DNA from: Symbiodinium natans
Lineage: Eukaryota; Sar; Dinophyceae; Suessiales; Symbiodiniaceae
Reading direction: 5' to 3'
Length of the DNA: 64,000 bases
Assembly (NCBI GenBank): GCA_905221605.1
Contig: CAJNDS010002443.1
Span: 60,001 to 124,000, forward strand
The notes under the pieces: generated by a model
Database searches by the model: none
Seen by the model: only the letters and a program-made list of their open reading frames with translations
Told to the model about the DNA's origin: nothing
Shown here: positions 38,401 to 52,776 of the stretch, in pieces
Position numbering within the stretch: the first letter of the stretch is position 1
Layout: every line of letters starts with the position of its first letter
Position numbers and translations under genes: made by a program

Positions 38401-40590
38401 GTACTAGCCAGTGAGTGGCTTCAATGTCGTGCCGTCCTGCGCAGACTCCTGGGACTTGTAGTACACGAACGCACACCTTAGGCAAGATTTAGACACGTGC
38501 GCGTGCGCCGACCATGCGTAAAAGCCCTGGCGACCTCTGCCCAGACTTCGGATGAATGCCCATGACATGGCAGTGCCTCAGCAGGCAACGATGCGTTGAT
38601 CGTTCCACCACTTTAGTTCGGGAGGGTGGCCGCCGACAAGATCAAGTATTTAGTGAGCTGCTGTGCGCTGCTGCATTTTTTGAGTGAGCCACGCACGGAA
38701 TCCAAATTAAATTCTGAGGGGACTCCATGCAGAACAGAGCCATCACATAAGAAGTTGCTCAGTTGCGGGCTGGACAACTCCATACGTGTCAAACCTTCTG
38801 TCATGCGGATCAAGAAGCTGCACGCCAGGCTGCTGTACCGGCTGACTGCAGCCAAGGAACACTAATCTCAGCTCCTCCTCCGTAACATTATGAGGAAGGC
38901 CACCAACAAAGAGCTTGTGACCTGCAGTCTTCATGTTGTCGTGATTTCTGTCTCGGCTGGGCCTTGTGCTCGGCTTTTGAGCCTGCCTCATGACCTCTCA
39001 CCCTAAACCCAGACGTGGTTTTCGATGCACCGGCTTGGCTCACAATGCAACACAGATCACTTCTCAGTACTACCCCTACAGTGACAGTAAGAGCCCCCGG
39101 CCATCTGGGGATGCCTCCGGCTTTCTGGAGTGACCTCCGAGGAGCCATTGTGACCAAGCGTGCCCTGCCTTTTAGCTCATGCCGATCCTTGAATGTCCCC
39201 TCCACCAGGCGCATCACATAGGCGAGGTAGCTCCAGCATTGCTATTGCGTCGCCTTTTGCATTTCACGATTCTGAGGGAGACACCATCATCCCAGTCACC
39301 TGAGGGCAGCATTGGAAGGTGCGACAACTCAGAATTTCGCGAGCGTGTCTACCCAGAAATGGCCTGCTGCTTTCCCGCCATTCTGCTCGTAACCAGAGTC
39401 CTCCGGGATCAGATGCTCTACTGACATCAGCTAGAAGAGTCGGAATGAACGAGGTTATTCGCAGGTCTGAACGGCGCGGGTGCTTGCAGGACGCACCAAC
39501 TGTTCCCAACTGTGCAGCCTAGAGTCTCTACACCCTTGGAACCCGTCCTTCGACCATCTAACTACAATTGGATGAGCTGCATTTCTGCGTATCTTGTACT
39601 GGTTGTCCAGCACCTCAGCGCATGTCATTGAAACATGATGCCGTTTGTCCTTGGCAAACGGCAGAACTCAAGCACAGGAAGCACGGAGAGCACACTTTCT
39701 CAGCGCTTCGCTTTGCACGCATCGTCACCAGCCGATTTAGTTGAATAAAAGACAAAGGCACACCTCCCCAGCAGGCAGTGCTTTCAAGTCTGTTCCTGTA
39801 AAAGCCTCATCAACGTCCCATGCAGTCCGTCATATCTTGTCGAGGCATGTCAGAAGGGTACCCGCAAAGTCTGTACCCGGCTAGGGTTGGGGGAAGCTGC
39901 CCGAGTAGGCATGCCGGCCTCTGACCAGATCTGGGGTGAGGATTCATAACCTGGAAACCCGTCCGCATCACAGAGATGCTTGTGAGCTGAAAGCTGAATC
40001 CAAAGGTTCTACGGACACGAGATGCCGATTTTCAGCAAGCCCCTTTCATGCCAGAAATGTGTGCTCTTGGATACGGCACGATCACGTGTCATGAGCATGC
40101 TTGCAAGCAAATCAATTGTGGCGGCTACACGTGGACTCGTCTCACCTCACGCGCAACAAAGGGCCCGCAAAGCACCTGACCTATGGGCCAATGGGGGAAT
40201 TCATCCCTGTGTCTGCCAGTCTCTCTTTTCAAGGCACTGGATGCACTTGGAGGAGACAGATAAATCAGACTGCAGATTGTCCGGTCTCTTTCAGAGTGAC
40301 TACTAAACCACTGTGTTTTCACCTCGAGCTTCAGCCTCCGAGACTCTGAGACGTGTGGATGGAGGCAAATACATTGACAGGGTCGGGTTGTCATGGTGCC
40401 AGCCGAGATGCGATGCCATAAGTTGAAAAAACCGAATGCAGCTCCTCCGGGGTACAATCCTCAGAATTGTTGAAGTCAACAGGCCGCACAAATCGGTGGC
40501 AATTTTGATGTTTATCAATAGACTTGCCTGTGTTGAGGCACCGGCTGGCGGCAAGCTTCCCACAAAAAGCTTGTACCCGTCCGATCCGTC
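35408..40590 (-). CDS. CELF/Bruno-like RNA-binding protein with three RRMs
   Basis: CELF-type proteins bind U/G-rich mRNA elements to control splicing, decay and translation. Exons (minus): RRM1 40590-40546 (KLFVGSLPP), 40459-40400 (DCTPEELHSVFSTYG), 39950-39919 (VMNPHPRSGQR), 39763-39712 (CAFVFYSTKSAGDD), 39613-39548 (QYKIRRNAAHPIVVRW). RRM2 38921-38861 (HKLFVGGLPHNVTEEEL), 38794-38771 (24 nt), 38576-38535 (HVMGIHPKSGQR), 38476-38437 (CAFVYYKSQESAQ), 38375-38313 (KVLDKIYKIREDALEPI), then from 38241 (VRWANKE). RRM3 36625-36570 (TKLYVANLPEDIQ), 36299-36261 (SAIQYVFGTYG), 36155-36126 (VEKVHLMTGK), 36039-36012, 35904-35867 (ISAFVEYGDSEE), 35762-35731, 35651-35615 (YEIRAGYGQRPQ), 35524-35408 (VRLANASG, TGA stop). 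RNP1 and RNP2 are intact in all three domains. The two adjacent N-terminal RRMs and one C-terminal RRM give the CELF layout. The start codon (above 40590) and most of the RRM2-RRM3 linker are unresolved. Confidence 0.93.
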
Positions 40591-41049
40591 CTCATCACCC
40601 ACGTCTCATGTTGGCCAATGTTCAACATGGAGTGGTCCTGCGCTCCGTGCCTGCAAGATCCCGCCTACAAGTATCCCAACACCCGAAGGCAGTGCCCCTT
40701 CCACATGCATCAGCAGCGCAGCTAAGCGGGCGACATCTGGAACAGACATGCTCCTGCATGAACTGTTGCGTGCAACATGGACATTCTTGGCCCAGAGCCA
40801 CATTGCATGTTAGATGGGCACATGGTTCCCGCAGCTCCTTGCAAAAGAAGCACTACAGCACAACACACCAGCGCCCCATATCCAGAAAACAATACATAGC
40901 TTGGGCCTTGAAGCTGCGTGAGCACATGCCAATTCTTCAACCACAAGGTGATCTTGCCCCAGCCACATCACTGACTGGCAGAATTGGTGCCGCATGCCCA
41001 CACCGCTTTGACACGTTTGGCATTGGTGGCATTTGCATTATCGACACAG

Positions 41050-42768
41050 GCATGACGCAGATATCTTCATCTCGTCACGCACCAGGCAACACACAGTGCC
41101 AAGGCCTCCGGGGAATTTCAGCAATGTGAGGAATGCTTGTTCCTGATGCAGTATCATGTGGCAGTCCTGCAGCAAACCGGAATTGGGGTTTGCCGATGTC
41201 GAGCTGTTGGACCACGTCTTGAATCTTCTCAGCTCCACGACGAAGCTAGACTATACAACGCGCGCACTGTAATCTATAAAACTTCAGCATTTACTGCCTG
41301 ACTAAGTCACCACCTAGAGGCCTGACTTGAAGAGCTGAAACAGCCCATGATTCTTCGGATGCTCACCCTGACAGTGCCAGGTGAAATGTGCAATGGCGAT
41401 GGAAAATCAAGGCAGCACATCCGGAGTGCGATTTGAGTCTCAGCTGCTGGAGACAGAAACCTTTTCGCAAATGAGCTCTATATCTGAGACATGCCATCAC
41501 ACCCTCAAAGGCACCCCATTGTCATTAAGTCGGCCTACAACGCTCAGGACAGAGCTTCTGGGACTTTTGCCTATCCACCTTTATCTCAAGATCCAAGACT
41601 GCCCAGTGCTCCAGCCGGCGCGTGTGCATGATTCTGAAACTTGGAGAGTGCCAGGGCCCCTCACCTCTGGATGGAGCTCAATGAATCAATCAGACACAGG
41701 CCTTGCAAATCAATCCAAGTGCCAAAAGACCAACCATTGCGTACTGCTGGCGCTGTCGGGGCAAGTCACAATGATACCAAAAAGTACCAAGCTTTACCTG
41801 TTGTTCTTGGTCAAGAATATGCTTGCAAGGGGAGAGGTAAGAAAGGACCAAGTCATGGTTGTGCCATTAGCCACTGCTGAAGTGGCCTGCCTCACCCGCT
41901 CCATTTCCATGCGGCACGCAGCCAAGGCTTCCAGCAACTCTGCAGTGAAGTTTCTCATTGCCTTGCGGGAGACTTCAGCACGGACTTTTCTCGACTCTCG
42001 GCCGTCTCGGCCCATCAAAACAAGTCATTTGACGATGCACATTAACCTGTTTCCGATAGCAGTTGAATATTCGGAGCAAAACTGTCATTTCGGCAAAATC
42101 AACGGCCAACGATCGCATACCAGTTGTGCACACGCTCGTGTCCACGATGACGACCCCCAACAATCCCAGAACGATGAAAGATGTGTCAGCCTCTTCACTT
42201 CCAGGCCATTTCTGCAAACCGTCTGCCATCGCCTGCAGTCTGAAATGCAATCCCAGAGGCCTAATGAATCTGGTGTAATGCGTGAGTAATGTGTGAGCTG
42301 CCTCTTACTCCACAATGCTCTTGCGGTTCTGCTCCACAACCCGTACAGACTCCGTGCAGCCTTTGCCTGCAGGCACTCCGCCTCGTTGTTGATGCCCACT
42401 GGGCTCTCGACAATTGCACCTGGCCACATTCCCTTCCTTCCGCGTCAAGTCAGCAACAAGGAAAACCTCCGCCAGCTTCTTTCTGCCTGCTGATTCCACC
42501 GGATTGATGGCAATCTCTTTCATCAATGCCTTCGGCTTTGCACGATTGCGAAATGACTGGCTTCATAGCCCTAGGCCTTAGAAATCAGCTGGCAGACCTC
42601 CGCAGCTGCCTTCACTTCCCTTGTGCTTTGAAGGTCTTCCTGAACAAAGGCTGAAGCTGGACCTACACGAACTGTGGTGTTGGGAGGCAACTGAGGATTT
42701 GCAGAAGATCTCAAGAGTCTATACCTGACTCGAGATTCGGGCCTCAAGCTCGGCGAGGCGATCTTCGC
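41050..42768 (-). CDS. Unassigned coiled-coil gene, several exons
   Basis: Clean minus-strand exons are 42768-42725 (EDRLAELEARISSQ, GT donor), 42639-42577 (EDLQSTREVKAAAEVCQLI, GC donor) and 42529-42467 (ALMKEIAINPVESAGRKKLA, GT donor). A longer helical stretch follows at about 41995-41865, including SRKAMRNFTAELLEALAACR and then MEMERVRQATSAVANG. A further segment near 41235-41090 reads EKIQDVVQQLDIGKPQFRFA. Junctions between the first three are in phase. The protein is Ala/Glu/Lys-rich with heptad spacing and has no catalytic motif I can see. A 302-codon plus-strand frame (41381-42289) overlaps antisense and is probably fortuitous. Confidence 0.6.
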
Positions 42769-43377
42769 CTGCAGGACAACCAGAGGTACCAGAAGCCCCC
42801 GCGCGCAGCGCGTGTGCCCGTGTGACTTGCAGGTGCTCTGAGATTGTGGCTGCTTGCACAACGGGCAGCAGAAACGGCCGCAGCTGCAATTCCCGCCATT
42901 GTGCTTCCACCCTGGTGGAGTAAAGCCAGTAAAGCCAGTAAAGCTCCAAAGCTCAGAAGCTCGACCCGACAATTTAGAAGCACTCAAAGACAATGGAGGA
43001 TTTGATGGCATTCTCTGAGATGAGAGACTCGAAGAGTGAGACTCTAAGAGGTGGCTCTCCCCAGTTTTTTGCTGCCACCTCTTTGAGCCCACGCTCGCGT
43101 ATCGCCCGAGCAGCCAGAAGCTGACACCTCAGCATACAGCGTCGAATTTTATTTACATCGGTACTTTGCGCAGCCTCCGAGCTCAGCATGGCTCAGCTCA
43201 TCTCAGCTTTTTGAGGCGGGAGCTCCACATCCTCAATTCGAGCCTTGCCATGGAACCGAATCTATGAGCCACACCTTCATGCCTTCAACGTTCAGTTTAG
43301 TCTGTCCTACCCTTGGTCAGAACAAGAGCGACATGCGCAAGGCCTTCAAGCTGTTCTGCAATGCGGACCTGAACAAC

Positions 43378-43468
43378 AGTTAACAGTTAGCAGTTAACAG
43401 TTAGCAGTTAGCAGTTAGCAGTTAGCAGTTAGCAGTTAACAGTTAACAGTTAACAGTTAATTAACAGT
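43378..43468. repeat. 7-bp tandem repeat (CAGTTAA/CAGTTAG)
   Basis: About 12 copies of cagttaa or cagttag in mixed order. GTTAA and TTAAC give local inverted symmetry, so it can also fold. It is not coding. Confidence 0.95.
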
Positions 43469-45049
43469 TAAACAGCACAGCATGTTGAAGAGTTCCAGCG
43501 CCGTCTGGCAAGGCCTCGCAAAACGCAAGCCCCGCTTTAAGCCCAGCATAAGCCCCGGGCCCGTTCTTCGGCGGCGTGCCATGAAGGCGCCACCTCTGCT
43601 GCATAGCTCATCATCATTCATCATCATTCAGCTCTCAGCTCTCTAAGGAAAGAGGGGGGGGGCAGCAGAGCAGAGCTCGAGGGTTGCTTGGGCCGCGGGG
43701 CCTCTGGATCTCCTCCAAGGCCATGGCCATTTCCGCATAGGCCTTCGAAACAAGGAACAGGAGAAGGCAATTTTTTGGGCATTTAGGTAAAGAGGCGCAG
43801 AAGGACCGTCGCTCCCCGCACATTTCACTCCCCCGAGTCCAAGTACTCGCCTCAGAGTCCCGGAGGGTCGGCTTCGTCGGGATTGGCACAGGAGAGCGCT
43901 CCACCAAGCCCTCCGGGCAGTTCGAAATGCTCGAAGGACCATAAGATGCCGGTGTTTTGCTTTGCACTGCTGTACTTCAGCTTTGCTTTAGTCTTTAGTT
44001 GCTTTACGCTACGGTTTGCCATTGATTCGACTGCCTATCTTTAATTCTTCCAAGGTTGCTTCAATCAGCAATTCAAGACAAACCTGCAGTTTTTTATTGC
44101 CAGATTGTTGGCGCCATGGATCTGGATTTCATGGGTTATATGGCCGGAAAGATGTCTCCTCTCAACGCAGCTTGTCTTGTCTACGAAAGCTTTCTGGAAG
44201 GTAAGGGCACAGTCCGAAATCGTTGTCGTAAAGATGGTTTCTTCCTCTCTTGCGTTCTCCCCACTGATTTCCCGCGTGCCTATTGTATCCTTCGCAACGT
44301 CTGATTCATTCGTTGCGCTTGTGGTATGTGAGGACTTTTCGACGGTTACGACCATTTCCTTTTGCAACATTCGCGATGCTTAGCTCTCGCTTTCGTCCGT
44401 GGTTGGCCTTCCAAGAGCCAGACTTACCGACATGTTCGAGGGATGCACTTTTGGACTTTGGGCCTTTTGAGCTTACACAGGGCGCACGCACACCCAGCCC
44501 TAAACCATGCCTGACATGCCTGAAAATGTGTATTGTAACAGTGACATAAGAAGTTTGAATTTCTGTGAATGCCCAAAACAGGCCGATCATGTGTGTGGAG
44601 CCTTTGTTCCTGCGAGTACATTGCACACAGCAACTGCAGGGGCCAGCCCATGCCAATGCAAACAAAGACTTTCGGAGTGGCTGGCGAAACGAGTTGGGGA
44701 CAGCTCGCCCCAGGAATTGTGTCTTCTTCTTTTCTAGTCTCTTTTCTGTGTTTCGGCCTTCCCCCCGCCCCCCGTAAAACTTGCTGTCGTGCAACGCTTC
44801 AGCTTGGGGGGCCGGATCTGCTGTTGATGCGAGTCACCTTCCGAGACCAAAAGACAACAACATCAAACTGTACATGAGCGCGCTTTCATCACTGGCGAGT
44901 GCCATGAACTACTTTGAGCGCCCACCGAAACCCACAATCAATTTGAGTCCGGCTCGACGACCTCATTGGTCGATCACGTCCAGAGGGAATCAGGACGGCA
45001 CCACACTGAGCACTACCAAAATGTCGACTTCGTCTACATTGTGGCGCGT

Positions 45050-45178
45050 TCAACATCGCCACAAGCGCCGAAGGGCCAGTTTGGAGTCTCCAGCTCTGCC
45101 CTTCTTTGCCTTTTCAGCTGACCTCTCCTCGAGACCACAATCCAACACGACATCATCAGTCTCCACCAGTGTCTCCAC
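45050..45178 (-). CDS. Candidate exon of a coiled-coil protein
   Basis: After AAGTAG|G the minus strand reads VETLVETDDVVLDCGLEERS and then AEKAKKGRAGDSKLALRRLW, with a TGA at 45050-45052. Composition is charged and helical like the other minus-strand coiled-coil exons. Whether the TGA is used, or an earlier donor removes it, is unknown. Between here and 43.5 kb there are coding-looking minus patches (for example AYAEMAMALEEIQ near 43705-43745) that I could not join. Confidence 0.5.
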   Translation of the reverse strand: METLVETDDVVLDCGLEERSAEKAKKGRAGDSKLALRRLWRC

Positions 45179-45937
45179 CTACTTTGGATAGATGAAAGCC
45201 ACTACTGCACACATTGGCCAAGCAACCTTGGAAGCTCTGAACGCAAACCGTTGGGGCTAGCAGCTGCCCATGGAGAAATGATATGTTGATCCCCCTATGC
45301 TGTGGTAAAGCGAGCCTCGGACACAGCGAGGCTGGATGTATGGTTCACCTGCTCCGTGGTTCATCAGCATGCCACTACACTGCTCGACATACTGCAGAAA
45401 AGCAGTTATGGTGCAGTCAGAACATAGTGGTTCAATAAAATGAGGAGCTCGGCCGAGAGTTGATACCCAAAAGCGCCAGAGATCAAAAAGAGCGCGTTAC
45501 GAAAACCCAGGTCCAGGGTCCAGGCCCCAACGAAAATCAAGAAAGTGAGGGGTTGATTGTCTTAAACCTAAGCACATGAGCCCCTCATTTCCATTTGGGC
45601 CTGGCCTTGGCCCCCCAAAACCATGGGATTTTCTTTGCTGTTGGGCCTCCTTGGGTTGGAGGGGGGGCGGGACTTGAAGGAAGGACTTTTTAGAGGTCGG
45701 AACGGGAGCGCTTCTTGACGTTCGGGAGTCCCAGCTGAGGCGCAATTGGGCAGGCGGGCGCTCTGCAACCCAATCAAGTTACTTCAAGACTACATTCGGT
45801 GCTACATGGCACTACATTAAGTTCAGGGTGCTTAACGGATGTTGCCGGCCTTCGCTCGCACAACGATGTCTTGCAAATGCCGTGCCTGTCAGCTGGCAAC
45901 AAGCCGGATTTAGTCAAGAAACCGCACGTAGTATTTC

Positions 45938-46042
45938 TCACGTCTCTTGCTTGAGCAACTTGAGCACAAGGCCGAAGATGCTAACGTTCTTTTTCTGTGC
46001 CTCCATGCTGGCAGCTTCAGCAGTGGCTTTGGCCAGGTCAAC
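45938..46042 (-). CDS. Terminal exon of an unassigned gene
   Basis: A clean 105-nt segment opens after CCACAG|G at 46042 and ends in TGA at 45938-45940. It encodes 34 residues (VDLAKATAEAASMEAQKKNV, then SIFGLVLKLLKQET), an amphipathic helix. It looks like the C-terminus of a gene whose upstream exons would lie between 46.05 and 47.07 kb. There only weak patches are visible, such as AREQEFRELR near 46340-46370. No family was recognised. Confidence 0.6.
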   Translation of the reverse strand, partial: VDLAKATAEAASMEAQKKNVSIFGLVLKLLKQET

Positions 46043-47078
46043 CTGTGGGAAGGTGTCGGGGATGGGTTCGTCCAGAGCAGATGAAGCCAATTCACCGCCT
46101 CCCCCTTCTCAACGACACCCCCTTCGGACCCACTAAACGCGACCGATCGAAAGAGTTGGCTCAGAGCCATTGGCTAAAGTGCATCATGCTTGAAGGGTGT
46201 GTGGGGACCGGGCACAGCTCTTCACACCCCCTGAGCAGCAAGCGTCGCATGCCATGGGGCCATGAGCCCTTCTCAAAACCATCTGGCCAATTCCGAGATT
46301 CTGGCTCAGGTAACATACACGGAGTTCTCTGAACTCTTGTTCGCGGGCCACAGGGTTGCTTGTCATGTTATCGCGTTGCTTTGGACCCCCCCAATGCCCC
46401 CCCCCTCTCCCCCCGGAACGCGAAGCATCCGCGAAGCAAGCTTGCAGAGGAAGAGAACCCCTTTCCAGCAAGTCAAATCATATGGCTAAATCAATGCTAA
46501 ATCCTTCGGATCCAAGGTGGGGAGCATCAGCCGCCATCTTGGCGGCATTACTGTGAGGCCGCTCGGCATCATTCTAGACTGTTCTGATCATAGGTCTGGG
46601 GCAACCACAACTTCTTACACGCTACGTGATACTACACAGCCCCCCACTTTGGAAGCACAAGCACTTACAGGTGTATCCACGTGATTCCGCGTGCAGGTGA
46701 GAACCACACTCCAGCGGCGACATGAACCGTAGTTACCCCTTGGGACACCTCTCAACAACTCTGCAAGCCTCAGCGGCAGCCTGCTGCAGGCGCTGCGTGA
46801 CTGACAGCCGAAGCGCCTGGCAGTTCATGCCTTGCCTCTGGGACTCTATTGACTCTATTGGCGTCCATGCATGTAGCTGGCCAACGGTATCGAAAACATG
46901 CAGGCTTTTCTGGTCCATTCAATGATGCATCAAATGGAGACTGTATGGAAACTGCGGTCACAGACGCGCCTGTCTGTGCATCTGTGCACGCGTGAGAAGC
47001 TGTACGGCTTTGCCAAAACTTACTCCCCTCTCTGCATTGGGTCGTCAACCAAGAAGCCTCATGAGACTTGGACGTCAT

Positions 47079-47537
<459 letters not shown>

Positions 47538-47938
47538 CTATATTATATGGCCACCCCAATGACAACTCTTCTGGGCCCAAGACACATGGGCAGGCAAGTG
47601 TGAAAAACGCACATGTGGCACAAGGGTGAGGCGTGTCAGCAAGAGATTGAGCCTTGTTTGGTCTGCCAGGCCTGGGTAAACTTCCAATCCAGCGGTTGAT
47701 GGCCATCACTGCGAAACAGGAAACAAGCTCATTTGAGGCAACTGGCACCTTCACCAGAACGTTCAGTACTGACAACAACTCCAGTGTAGCAGGGATGTAA
47801 AACAGTGTGAGCCTGTTCCTCAGATGAGCTCCACAATCAAAAGTACAGTTCTCGAATTTGCAACTCACCCTTCTACTGTCCATGAGGATGAAACAAGACT
47901 AGAGAGCCTCCAGAAGCAATGGCCTCGGGTCTATTGCT

Positions 47939-48802
<864 letters not shown>

Positions 48803-48903
48803 TCAAAACTACAGTGCTCGAATTTGCCACTCACCCCTCTGCTGTCCATGGGGATGAAACAGAATAGAGAGCCTCCAGAAGCAAAGGCCTCGGGTCTGTT
48901 GCT

Positions 48904-49506
<603 letters not shown>

Positions 49507-49790
49507 TCAAGCCATAGTTGTGCACAGAGGTGGCATGTAAAGAATGGTGTGGATGCATCTGAACCGTTTACACCTTTATGTCACTATGTGCTACCCTGGG
49601 ATGTCGAGCAAGACTTGTATATACCCTGTGTGGCTGAGACATATGATTTCTATCGTACAATAGCTGACTGTGTTGCATCAACTTCTGTCGCGCTCGCCAT
49701 GATCGCCACAAGGTCTTTTTTGCTTCTCGTGTCAGCAAGCTGTCCTGATTCAGCTCGAGGATGATGTGACAAAAACTTCATACGTCAGGC

Positions 49791-50372
<582 letters not shown>

Positions 50373-50560
50373 TCAGACTACCGTCACCACAGCGCGACAA
50401 GCTTCAAGCGCGTTTCAAGCGCGTTTCGCGCGCGACGCATCTCGACATTTCACGGCCACAGCATCTTTTGCATCCCTGTCAAGCCGGCGTCAAGCCGTCA
50501 GTCAAGTTTTGGCTAGGACAAAATGCGCTAAACACTTCCCTGGCTAGGGCGTACTCAGGC

Positions 50561-51142
<582 letters not shown>

Positions 51143-51330
51143 TCAGACTACCGTCACCACAGCGCGACAAGCTTCAAGCGCGTTTCAAGCGCGTTTCGCG
51201 CGCGACGCATCTCGACATTTCACGGCCACAGCATCTTTTGCATCCCTGTCAAGCCGGCGTCAAGCCGTCAGTCAAGTTTTGGCTAGGACAAAATGCGCTA
51301 AACACTTCCCTGGCTAGGGCGTACTCAGGC

Positions 51331-51912
<582 letters not shown>

Positions 51913-52100
51913 TCAGACTACCGTCACCACAGCGCGACAAGCTTCAAGCGCGTTTCAAGCGCGTTTCGCGCGCGACGCATCTCGACATTTCACGGCCACA
52001 GCATCTTTTGCATCCCTGTCAAGCCGGCGTCAAGCCGTCAGTCAAGTTTTGGCTAGGACAAAATGCGCTAAACACTTCCCTGGCTAGGGCGTACTCAGGC

Positions 52101-52592
<492 letters not shown>

Positions 52593-52776
52593 TCACTTCA
52601 CCTCACTACCCCACAAAGAGCCATGGAATGCACGACCGCAGATGCGAATGCTTGTGTGCCTGCAACTTGTACGAGGTGTCAAAGAACTGCATGATACTGC
52701 TTCTGATCGAAGACCCGACCACAGCAGTTTCGCATGTGGATTGGAGTTCAAGCCACTCCGTCACTCCGCGCCCTGC

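Noticed and set aside
41381-42289. 302-codon plus-strand ORF
   Set aside because: It lies antisense to clean minus-strand helical exons, has no recognisable motif, and its composition looks fortuitous.
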